A stretch of DNA of 64,000 nt, taken from the NCBI GenBank assembly GCA_019722365.1, contig JADFUC010000005.1, positions 1 to 64,000 of the forward strand. Direction: 5' to 3'. The position numbers were made by a program, and so were the translations under genes. Below, one piece after another: positions 25,045 through 36,300 of the stretch; within the stretch, counting starts at the first letter, position 1; each line of letters begins with the position of its first letter. Source of the stretch: Lithospermum erythrorhizon. Lineage: Eukaryota; Streptophyta; Magnoliopsida; Boraginales; Boraginaceae. The notes under the pieces were generated by a model, which searched no databases, was not told where the DNA came from, and was given only the letters and a program-made list of their open reading frames with translations.

Positions 25045-28000
25045 TAAAAATCCCGCAGAAGCTTGAACATTATCATTTGTGAGTTCCATCACTTCCTTTG
25101 TGCTCAATTAGTATTAGGATGTTGTTGGAGCTCGAAGCATAATTAGTTTGGTAGTACTCTCGTTTGATGTACATGTGTAGGTGTTTGTATTTGTAATATA
25201 TGTTCCCTTCAGTTTTAGTCTCTGGAGGAAAGAACATGAGGTAGGCAGTATATGGAGTGGAATACAAGGTGCAGTTGTCTTTAACTTTGGGTCATGATCA
25301 TGATTCTTCCAACATTTGGAAGTGGCTGAGTTTCTGCTTTAGTTTTGTATTCAACAGTGATGTATATGTATATATTGTACACATTTCTTTTAGTACACTA
25401 TTTCTCCCTGATCATGTTATACATTGCTTTAGTTTCCATTTCCCAAGCGGTTTGCATCATTTCAAGAAAAGTTTGCTTTTCTCATTTTTTTTTTTCATTT
25501 TTTGATGCGACGGCGACTTTGTTGCGAGTGGTGTTCCATCTACTCCTCCATCCAATTTGATTGAGAGGTTTTTTTCCGCTACCTATTTCGAATGTTGAAG
25601 ACATCCCCTATACTAGAGACTACTAAAGTCTAAAAGAATTTGTTAGCCCATCATTATCTTTCCTCTTACTTCACAAATTGATGCAACTTAGAAGTACATT
25701 CCAAGCAAGTCATATATTGTACTACATATTCGATAAAGCCAGCAATACAGACCATAATATTGGACAAAGGATAATGGTGGGTTAGATGTACATTTAAGAT
25801 AAAACAGTGTACTTAGCCTTGATATTATAGGTTGTGGTTTACAATTTGACAAAAAAAGATAATGGACAAAGGTTGTCTAATCGTCCAGGAAGACATAAAC
25901 CATGTATCTCTTGTGATCATCACGTGGTCTTCTAAGTTCTAACACAATTGAGATTAGATGGTTCCTTATTTGAATAACATTCTTGATGGGACAACAAAAT
26001 GCATAGTTGTAATTCAAATGACCACAGTTTTTGCTTGGATTAACACCTTACTTTTGTTTTAATCCATTTTATGAGAAGATAAGATGTATAAATAGTTTTT
26101 TGAATTCTTGCCCCACCAACAATTATTGAGTTCTCTATAGAAATGAATCAACTACTCCAAGAATAGCTTCCACAAAAGCCTTGGAGACAAGATCCTAGAA
26201 ATTGTGTATTATTTATCTATATCCACTTAGATTACAGTTGTTTCCATATCCTATGAAGTTAACGATTCTATATTATCTAACTTTTAGATATAATGAAATA
26301 AATCAAAATGGCTCATCACACTACCTACGCTTCCTATCTATTGTGATGTAATAGATAGTGTGTGCACTCCATTCTTGGGTCAATTCGAAAATTGTCTTCC
26401 TGTTATTACATAGGTAAGGTTGCATACTATCCGACCCCCCTTTACTCTTCCTAGAAGGGAGCCTCTCCAAATGCATTTTGACATGTTTATGTTGATATCC
26501 ACTTAGATTATAGTCAAATCGAAACACACATGTAGTAATGTAGACTGTTGTCTTGTAGGGGGGTCGAGGTGGAGCAGCCGGGGCGTGAGGGCCTCTAGTT
26601 AGGCACTTATGCCTGCTGTTTTGTTGGGTTGTCAATGATCAATCATGTAGTTCCAACTTTCAAGTACCAGGTAATGCTGGACCTGGACCACTACAAATCT
26701 TTTCCTTCTGATATTTTCTTGGAATATCACTATATATACGGATTCGAAAGTAGTTGGAGAAGAACATGCTTATCCAACTCTGCAGACGAACTGGAATGGG
26801 AGACTCTACCTCTGAAGCTAATAGTAGGAAAAGACATTGGCGTAGAGGTTTTAGAGAACAGATTAAAGAACAGAAAGGCCGGTTCTTCATAATAAGGCGA
26901 TGCATCATGATGCTTCTGTGTTGGGACGAATAGAAATGGATGGCTCCATGCATTATGTATACAATGCATTATGGAATTTGCAATGTCAGTACAGTTTACT
27001 GCATATATGTACGTCCTCTCAAATAAGGCAGTTCTGCCCCAGTACATCGCTGCATAATTGGTTCCAGTGGCGTGCATTTCTGCAGCAGCAGTGTTGTTGA
27101 GCTTGTGTATGGTAGGTAGGCTAATCATGCATACACATTACTCACATTTTAGTTTCTTTAAAGAATGTAAACAGTGAACTATTGATCTCCGCACTTGGCT
27201 GGATTGCCCCCGAGATTGATAGGCTTGTTGTAATTGTGCTTTGTGTTTTCCAACCAAAATTTCGAATGTTCTTCTGAATACTTTCGGCTAGAGTAACAAA
27301 TTCATACTCTTGCCTTCTTGTGGTATTTCCTTCATTGCATTTCATTATGTAATTTTCAGGACAAAAGTAATTTAATGAAAGATCTTTGTTGGATGTAGTA
27401 TAAAGAAAGAGTTGACGTTGCCAACAAATGACTTGGTCAAATCAATGAAGAGTGTTTGTGTAAACTACACAGAACAAGAATGTGCTGAAATTTTTCATTG
27501 CCTTGAAGGCCCTTTCCATTCAAGTATTTTTATGGATAGTTTTTTTTGTTTGTTATGGTCTATTACACTACCTACACTTCTTACCTACATCAGCTTTCTA
27601 ATCTCTACATCAATGGCGATATCTATTGATTGCATGAAATTGTTGGAAAATATGTTGAAGCCTTGAGTTGTATATGTTGATAATTTTTTATTCTCTTGAA
27701 GCAGAAATTCATTCGCCTTTAGTCTCATGGAATATGTATAGATACTCTCAGGACATGTCAGAACCAGGAAATATTCGTGCATCGATAGAGATATAGATTT
27801 TATATTAAAATTTCTTGAGGATCTGATAAAACAAAATTATTATGGTCTATTACACCCTTATACTATGCTACATTGTAGAATAATATATATTTTAGGATGT
27901 TCGATCAATTCGGAAACAACTGTTTCATTATTACAGAAAAACTATTTCCAAACTGATACAGATTAGGTCAGTGCTTCATAGGCATTGGAGGGTGCTATTG

Positions 28001-28528
28001 TTGTTCGTTGAGGTTCCAAGAGATTACATGCTGAATCAATAATCTTGATCCAGATTACATGTTAAACATGCAGGTGTATATAGTTTCTGCAAATCATGGA
28101 AAAACTGTGGGCATGTCACCTGTAATGGCATTTCGCACCTGGCATTCCCTGTATTCTTAATGTAACTGGGAACTGATTCATGAAAGCATCTGCATTTTTC
28201 ATTAAGAACTGAAGAAGCAAGAGAGTTCCATAATGTTTCTAAATCAGAAGAATACATGCATTTGATTCTAGCCTAATAATGTACATGTTGACATGTTCCC
28301 AGTAGGAATAGTCATGTGACTAGATCTTTATTATTGAAATCAATGTTGACTGAACTGTAAATGATATGTGCAACTTTCATTAATGCAGCTATAAGAATGA
28401 TATGGGAATCTTGTTGGGGGGCCTCTTTCTTGTTGAGAAAATCCAACATATTGCCAGTGCAGAATGTTCAATTACGATCAATGAGAACTTGTCCACTGGA
28501 GAGTGCTGAAGCCAATTGAGGGGTATCG
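25045..28528. other. Convergent intergenic region between the lipase-like and MYB genes
   Basis: The left part holds the 3' leader of the lipase-like gene, and the right part that of the MYB gene. No poly(A) site can be fixed with certainty. Overlapping frames at 26,629-26,892 (plus) and 26,730-27,128 (minus, 132 residues) have no recognisable motif and are not called. The region also contains a SINE fragment (26,286-26,445). Confidence 0.5.
26286..26445 (+). mobile_element. SINE fragment, Au-like 3' region (copy 1)
   Basis: The end of this segment (AAAATTGTCTTCCTG, then AGGTAAGGTTGCATAC, then CCGACCCCCC) matches the well-known form of plant Au/TS-type SINE tails: a cagcctcc block, then ggtaaggt-tgc-tac, then a C-run. 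The preceding 100 bases match copy 2 at 32,817-32,966. No tRNA-like head or target duplication was found, so it is a fragment. Confidence 0.5.
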
Positions 28529-29809
28529 TTATTGGTGCATTTTTGGAGGTGGTGCCATGGGATACGAGACTGGAACAACATAAGGGGGATGGTGTCCTGG
28601 AGGCATCATGACTGGGGTGCCAACTGCCGATGCCATGTGACCTGGAGGAGCTGTAACTGGATGACCAACCGCCTGCCCTCCATACATGCCTGCACCGTGC
28701 ATGGCTGGAGAATTCCTGTGCTTCATCGCTGCAGCTGACCCAACTACAGATGCACCTGATGAATTCGTGGACTGCTGACCGGTAATAGGAGCTTGATGAG
28801 CTGCAACTTCTCCATCGTTCACACTGGTAATATCATGAATGCTAGATCTTCTTCTATCTCTGTTCATAGAATTCAAACGGATGAAATACTTCTGGGCATG
28901 ACTAGCAACTTGTGTAGGCGTCCTAGATATGACAAAGTTCCTTGAAATGCTCCTCCAATCACCTTTCCCAAATTTGTCCAAGCCCAGCAAAAATAGCCTA
29001 GAGAGAAGGATTGAAAGTCTCAGGAATTGCAGTTATCATTAGAAAATGACACAGAAAACCCCCTAAAGAAAATTTAAAACTAAAGGTAACAAAAGAATAT
29101 TTGGGTAATACACCGAAGAAAGGTTAAGTCTCAAAGTTGACCTTTAAAGGTTTACTTATAAAGATTGTCAACTTTCATTTTCAACGATCAAAATTAACAA
29201 ACTTTCTCAACTTTAATTGCCACAAGTAACTTCAATTCGAATCAAAATTATCAGATCAATTGTACATAACATATTTACCACCAATTATAAAGTCAACCAT
29301 CATAATATAATTGGACAATCATTTTGGGATCCAAATCCAGATTAAACTATTCCAATAATCAAAAATGAACTTTCACATATAAAAAATTAGATATGCTCTT
29401 AGGAAAAACGAAAACGTCAATTAAAAAGAATTGAATATACTATATACCGATGCTCTTCTTCAGTCCAAGGAATCCCTTTTCGTCGCTCGAGCTCCGCCCT
29501 CGATCCTCCTTTCCCACCACCACTTTGCCCACTCGACTCATTCCCATACCCACCAGAATTGCTCTGATTCTCCTCAACATAATAATTAGGAATTGGAACA
29601 ACCCCAGATTCAATATCAACAATATCATCAACTAGTAACTGATAGTGTTGCTTCAGTTCTTGAATTGTTTTGGTGGGGACTAATGAACCAATTTGGTTCC
29701 ATTGCTCTTTGGAGTCTTCAACAAAGTGCATAGCTATCGCGTTTTCGAACGCCTTTTCTTCTTCTCTCGTCCATGAAACTGGCGTTGATGATGAAGAATT
29801 TGATGGCAT
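28529..29809 (-). CDS. DIVARICATA-type MYB-related transcription factor (two exons)
   Basis: On the minus strand, exon 1 is 29809-29448 and exon 2 is 28997-28529. The donor is CG|GTATAT and the acceptor CTCTCTAG|GC. They join in frame to 276 residues. An N-terminal SANT/MYB repeat spans about residues 12-63 ([15 protein letters not shown], then [13 protein letters not shown]). A second MYB repeat spans 112-162 ([20 protein letters not shown]) and holds the SHAQKYF motif at 153-159. The intron falls inside the second repeat, after EEHR, as in other members. The C-terminus is rich in Pro, Met and His. Known from the family: DIV-like R-R type MYB proteins bind I-box/GATAA-like DNA in the nucleus and form complexes with RAD/DRIF partners in development and stress. 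Length is near the usual 280-310. The gene appears intact. Its leader holds the repeat at 29,820-30,400. Confidence 0.95.
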
Positions 29810-29819
29810 TTTGAGGTGG

Positions 29820-30400
29820 GTTTTGTGGGGGTTTCAAAAAGGTTCAATTTTTTGTGGTTTTGGGTGCAAAATTTGTGGATGCAATTTTTGGTGTTTTTGG
29901 GTGGTCAAATTTTATGGGTTTCTCAAAAAGATGCAAATTTTGTAGTGGGGTTTTGAAAAAGATGCAATCTCTAGTGTTTTGGGAGGTGAAAAATGGGGAA
30001 AAGATGAAAATTTTGTGGTTTTTTGGTTGTAAAATTTGTGGGTTTTTAATAAAAGTGAAAAAGTTGGTGTTTTTGAGTGGTGAAATTTGTGGGTTTTTGA
30101 AAAGATGCAATATTTGGTGTTGTTTGGTGATGACAAATGAGGGTTTTATGCAACCTTTTTTGTTGTTGGATGATGAAATTTGAGGGGGGGTTTTGCAAAA
30201 AATATTCAATCTTTGTTGTTGTTGTTGGGTGATGAAATTTGTGGATTTTAGCAAAAAGATGCAATCTTTGTGGGGGGTTTTTTGCAAAAAGATGCAATCT
30301 TTGTGGTTTTTGGGTTGTGGAATTTTGCAAAAAAATGCAATATTTGATGAAGATTGTGGGTTTTTGAAAAAGATGCAAGCTATGGTGTTGTTGGGTGGTT
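29820..30400. repeat. Degenerate minisatellite in the leader/promoter of the MYB gene
   Basis: For almost 600 bases just upstream of the MYB start codon, variants of a 40-50 base unit recur. The plus-strand core is GGTTTTTGAAAAAGATGCAA followed by TCTTTGTGG, with TTGGGTGGTGAAATTTGTGG between. At least eight copies of the AAGATGCAA core can be counted. Because the unit lacks stops, open frames persist on both strands. A 147-residue minus-strand frame (30,287-29,844) ends 34 bases before the MYB ATG and would act as an upstream frame if transcribed. Confidence 0.85.
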
Positions 30401-32134
30401 TAGTTCAGTTGACTGAGAGTGTGAAGATATATGGAAAGTTTTGAGTTTTGGGAGAAATGAGTGCATAATAGAGAACCACAAAAGAGGGGGGAGGGGGTTG
30501 AAATCAATGATTTCACAAGGAGAAATGAAATTGGTTCGAGTATTTAATGGAAAGAGGACCACTTGCACCACATGTTCTTGTGAAGTTGAAGGAATGGGCT
30601 GATTTGTCTGTCAATCAAGTTCTGGTGCATGGGCCATGCTTTCTGGCCCAGATTTATGTCTACAATATCAAAACAATGATTGGGTAGTAAGAAAGTAAAA
30701 TTAAATATTTTGAAAATGATACTATGTACTTCCTAAACTTTTTTTACTTCTCTATCCTTAACATTTTTTTTTTTTACTTGTTATTCTACACTTTATAAAC
30801 ATATTTATATAACTTTTTTCTATCATATTCTTAAATATCAACATCACCACGCATTCTTTCTTCTTCTTTTATTTCAATATCGCATTTCTAATTCTGGTGT
30901 ATTTTCAATGCTTCATCTCTTATAAATGAGGGTATATAAAATAAAAGCAATATTCCTTAATTATCAGACAAAAAGTCTAAAACGACAAAGAAAAACGGCT
31001 GTATTTAACATCTTCCACATATTTTCTAATAATTAATTAAATAAAATGAACAATACTTTACATACATTAATACAACAAATAATTATTACAAGATAACTTT
31101 CCATTAGTATTTCAAGTGTATTAATTGTTAAAAAAAATACCTTATATTTTATGGAGATGCTTTACTTTATTTCCTAAATTGTTTATTAGCATAGGCACGT
31201 AACACATGTTTGAAAAACTCATCTTTATTACCAAATGCCTAAAGTCACATGATAAAAATGTAAATGTACACTTTAACCATTAAATTCTCTTAAAAAATTG
31301 TTTGGAGATTCTAATAAATAATATCCAATTAATAGATGCTTAACTATCCTTCATATGGAAAGTTACTTTTTATTAAGCTTTTTGTTTATTAATAGTTCAT
31401 TAATGATTTATATTATTTTATAATATATATTTTTCTTCTTTTGATATATTTTAGGCAATACATACCATTTCCTCAAAAAATAAATTCATTAAGCTTCAAT
31501 TATATAAGTTTATTTTACCTTTTGCGTAATCCGAACAAATTTTGTTTCAACGAATTTTTATATTACTACCACTCAGGTGGATAGTCAATTTTGGTATACT
31601 TTTTTCTCGACTTTTTAAATCATATCATCTTAACGACATATTTTAATAACGTTATTTTATTATTAATTAAATACATATGAAGATTAACGAACCGTGACTC
31701 TTTTCCTTTTATCTTTTAAGGTGTTCTAGTATTAATGTTTTCTTTCATATACACATATTGCTAGGGTATTAATGTCTTATTTCAACCAATATTGAAAAGA
31801 TAAAAGATGATTACTAATAATAAAAATGATCAAAATATATCACTTGATTAAGATACAATTAATATCATCATCATTTTAGTTGTGTTTTTGATCTTTCAAT
31901 CCATTTTCAACTAATTTTTTTTCTATTTCATTCCTATCATTAAATATATCTTAACAATGGTTCTTTTTTCTTCTTAAATTCATCGCCTACTTCATTTTAA
32001 AAAGGGACCAACTTTTCAATCAATGCAATGTAAATACGAGACAAACAATAAATTAAATAATTTAAAAGTCAAACCTAAAAGGTTGCACCGAGAAAGTAAA
32101 TAATTAAATAAAATATAAGAATTTTTTATATGAA

Positions 32135-32398
32135 TACATCCTCCATTTCCTTTTACTTGTTTTTCAAAGAATGCTACATTATTAAATTAAGAAAATGTAG
32201 TAACAATAAAAAATACATCAAAATATAAAATATCAATTAATTAGAACTATATAATTGTTTGGTTTATAATTTAATAAGAAAAAATAGTCAAAAAAATACA
32301 TTAAAAGTGTAGAATATATTTTTATATGTTAGAAGAATAGGTATTTTAAAATAAAAAATTAAAGCTAGAAAGAGAAGTAAAAAATAACGGAAAAAGTA
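32135..32398. mobile_element. MITE-like element with TACTCCCTCC-type ends
   Basis: The left end reads TACATCCTCCATTTCCTTTT then ACTTGTTTTTC. The right end, in reverse complement, reads TACTTTTTCCGTTATTTTTT then ACTTCTCTTTC. These are imperfect terminal inverted repeats of the plant CTCCCTCCGTTTC kind, flanked by TA. The length (about 264) and AT-rich interior fit a Stowaway/mariner-type MITE. There is no coding sequence. Confidence 0.6.
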
Positions 32399-32816
32399 TT
32401 TTAAAACGGTTATAGGTAACGTGAATCCACAGCACTAAGGGCCATATTTAATGGTTTTGAGACTTTGAGCTAATTATAATGTAAGCTGCAATACGTAAGG
32501 CCTTTAATTTGTTTCTCATATATGATCTTGTACTAATAATCCAACAATTGACAAACATGGAACCTTAGAAATCATACCATATTTATGGAGGTCATATTCA
32601 ATGATTTTATTTTTTGTAATGACTTTAATGTATACATCTTCGTATAGATAAGATTACCTTGTGCATTATGGTCCATTTTGTACAACTATTCAGCTTCTAG
32701 TTTTGTCTTCCCATGTCGACTATCAGATTATGTAGATTATTGCATCATATATGTCATGGCAAGTATGTCGTATGTACATGTACTATGAAGTCAAAAATTA
32801 TACATTTTCTGACTCT

Positions 32817-32966
32817 TTGATATAATGAAATAATCAAAATGACTCATTACATTACTTATTCTTCTAATCTATTGTAAAATAATAGATAGTATTTACACTT
32901 CATTCATGAGTAGATTTAAAAACAGCCTCCTGTCATCCCAGAAGGTAAGATTGAATACTATCCAAC
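32817..32966 (+). mobile_element. SINE fragment, Au-like 3' region (copy 2)
   Basis: This is clearly related to 26,286-26,445 along its length. Both share TGATATAATGAAATAA-like starts, then TCAAAATG-CTCAT-AC and TAATAGATAGT. The tail AAAAACAGCCTCCTGTC, then AGAAGGTAAGATTG is nearer to the classic SINE tail than copy 1. No target duplication was seen. Confidence 0.5.
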
Positions 32967-33014
32967 ATAAATTTGGGCATCTTGATGTTGTGATAACAAC
33001 CGAGCCAATAATGT

Positions 33015-33067
33015 AATGTTCAAAAACGAAAACGTCAATTGGAATGAATTTGAATTGGAGGGAGTAA
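33015..33067. mobile_element. MITE terminus remnant
   Basis: It ends in GAATTGGAGGGAGTAA, the inverse of the TACTCCCTCC terminus common to plant MITEs. It contains the 18-base word AAAACGAAAACGTCAATT found at two other sites. Its opposite end was not located. Confidence 0.5.
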
Positions 33068-33343
33068 TTTTTCAGACAATAACTACTGTAAAACTTCAGC
33101 TGACAAATGTTTGGGTTAGTTTTTAGCACACAAACCTGAAACTGGAAGCCAGAAATTATGATTACAGCTTCTTTGCCTTCCCCTAATTAGTGATCATATA
33201 TACACAAGAAAGCAAAACATTTCCATTTCTGATCACAAAATTGCAATCTTTCAATTTTGTCAGCTAAAGTATCCTTAGTGAGTGTTGAACATCAGCTCCG
33301 ACTTCTTCTGAGTCGGCGTAAATATAGGATTGGTAAATCAGCA

Positions 33344-36300
33344 CTACACATCATATACAGGTAACCACTCCTCGATACAAACACGGCAAATAGGGCATTT
33401 CTTACATCTTACAGAGCAAGTGCTGCAACCGGAAAAGGGAGCAAGAATCAGGAAATGTTTAATCTAGATATGCAGCACATAAAACACGCTCTTGTCGAAA
33501 AATGGATTAAGCTACACACACCCGTGCTGTCAAACTAAACCGTGCACTGTAAAGGGGATCAATGTGCATAATGTGCGTTTCCTTCAATATCCAGGCAAAA
33601 GTATTATGTTTTTATTTAAACAATATGACAAAAAGGGTATTTAGTAACCATGTACTCCGTATGAATTAATATCACAATATAGTGTGACAAATGACTATGA
33701 GAATAGATGGTGCTTATTAGTTCTTCCCTCTGAAATGATATTAGCCAAAGATTCCTTTAAAGAAGAATTCAATAGCATAAAAGAGCAAGTGGAAAGTACC
33801 TGCAAAGAATCCGATGCCTACAAGGGAGGAGAACCACACTAATCTCTCCTTCAAAGCAGACTCTACAAAGCACCTTTTCCTGAACATCAGAAACATCATT
33901 AACGAAAGGTACCATTTATTACTGATCATATCCTGCAAGTATATTGATGAGTTCCAACCATATATTTAGGCTGCTACACATTTACGGAATCAGACTATAG
34001 TAATTACATAAGAGAGTAAGGGCGTAAATGTTGACACTAGAATCACTTAATATTTCGAATTACTTCAATGTTCCCTGCATGGTGTAGCATCATCCAATGG
34101 TTTTCAGAAGAATGATGGAGAAGCAAGAACTTATCTTTTGATCAATCTAAATATTGAAGTGAATGATCAGCACAGTTGTCAAGCATTAACAGTGGGTATT
34201 CCTGCTGGCTAAATTTTGTGATTTCACTTTGCTCTCCCAAGGCTGCTTGAAGCCTAAAAACCTGAAAACAAGACAAAAATTTGGAAGACTAGGTTTATAT
34301 ATATTAAAAAGAATAAATGATGAAACCACAAGACGTAGTGCAACATGAGGAGACCGCCTGGAGCAATCAAATGGAGAAGAATATGAATCGTATACTGATT
34401 GTGGAAATTAGCAAATAGCAGGTGCAAGGCTAACCTCCTCAGCGAGATCCTTTTTAGGCATCTTCTTCACTATCTCAGGCGGATAATTGCAGAAAGTGTT
34501 GTAACTACATCATCATTAGTTGATGGCCATCAGTAGATGATATAAATACAGGATGCGAGCAAAACTGAAGCATGGGGGATCATACATATTATCAGCACTA
34601 TACAAGTAATAAAGACCAGATATTTTACGAGATATTTGTCCCACCAAGAAAGTATAGAAGGCAAAAAAGAAGTGCATATTCAATCCCCAAATGAATGAAA
34701 TGATGACACTCGAATCTACCCCTCTAAGGAATTCAAGGAAACTAAAATTAGCTACGCTTAAAAAAGAGGTTACACTAGGTTCTATTGAATGCTTATCTTA
34801 AGGTATTAAACATTCAGTTGTATAACAAGAGTTTATTTCCTTAAAAGACCAAGGAACCTACCAAATGTATTAAAATTAATTTGGGAATACTTGAAGGTCA
34901 TTAATAACCATTTTCTTCTTACTTTATAGAGAGTAGGCATATATGTGTGTACAAATAACATTTACGATCATAGAACTACTTCCTCAGTTTATAGGGGGCA
35001 TTTTTGTTTCTTGAGATCTAACTTTGGCCGCCATTAACCTTATAAAGATTTCAACAAAAGTGGTAGAAAATATATCTTTATAGTCAGTCTCAAGAGTACT
35101 TACATGATATATGTTATGCAATTGGAGGTCAAAGCTAAAACTCTAAAAACAAAAACAATTATATAGATGTATGACCATAAACCCACATCAAGTAGAATGT
35201 GCACCTAGTCGTCGTAAATTACAAAGAAAACCACATAAATATCAAATACGATTATCGGAAAAAGGTGCTTACCCAGAGGAACCAGAACTATATAATCGAA
35301 CCTGTTCTTCTCGACTTACATCATCAATAGACCACCAACCAAGAAACCTGTCAATTATCACAGTTCTGTGACATCAGAGTTCGGAAATCTAATAGGAATA
35401 GACATACACATAATCCAGCATGCAGGATTTCTACTTGCAAGGAGTACATTAATTGCTTTCATTCTTATTATTTCCGATGATTGTTTATTTTACGTATATG
35501 GCGATAAGGAATGACTTTAGACAGCCACAATGTCGGAATTTGCTTACCTGGAGCCACGGTGTAAGAATTCAAACAGCTCGTAAACTGTTGAAGACATTGT
35601 AAAATATCTTCCACTGCGTGTTCCACTTCGCAAAAAGAGAATAATTTTCTCTGTGAATCTAGATGCAGCAAAAAAGACACCAACTCCTTGTAATAGCAAT
35701 AGAGGAGAGAACACAACTCCGAGAGGCATGTTTTTTGCACTAGGAGGTGATCCCTGAGGTTTAAAGACACCAACAAATTAACACTATCCAACTGAGCTGC
35801 TAACCAAATATTTTACAGCACAAAATTATAAAGATACCTCCAAGCGCATACAAAGAAGAAGTTGGAAAGCGATAACCGGAATTTTCATAATGTGGCCACC
35901 TATGTCTGGCAACAAACAACACCCCTCATCAGAATTATCCTCCGCGGGTACCACTAGGCCACTGCTCCAACCAAAATATGAAATGGTGGAAGAAGATGAG
36001 CTTGCTTCTTGAAGGTTCGAACTTCCATGAATTGTTGGATTAGACCACTTCGTACAAAGAAGAAAAGCAAAGAACTCCGCTATACTGTAGAGTGAAGAAA
36101 TACAATTTTCATATATTTCAACTATGTCTGGTTTGAGTTAAATATAACGAGTAGCATGCAATTCAAAAGGAGGAGGAAATATAAATCCTGTAAAATGAAA
36201 GGAGTGTTATTCTATATGCAATCCTAAGAGGGGGTGAATTAGGATAAGGTACAAAGTTGAAATCTTTTTCGATTAAGCCCGGCGTCGTCTTGACTTGTAT

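Larger units (their letters stand above)
30401..33343. other. Intergenic region between the MYB and RING genes
   Basis: The sequence is AT-rich with no gene I can support. It contains a MITE-like element (32,135-32,398), a SINE fragment (32,817-32,966) and a MITE end (33,015-33,067). The MYB promoter should lie in its left part, beyond the leader repeat. Confidence 0.5.

Noticed and set aside
26629..27128. Overlapping plus (87-residue) and minus (132-residue) frames in the 3' intergenic region
   Set aside because: They have no motif and overlap on both strands. They are probably chance frames or untranslated sequence.
29820..30400. CRISPR-like array in the MYB leader
   Set aside because: The copies are degenerate, directly adjoining and of uneven length, without unique spacers, and the DNA is plant nuclear DNA.
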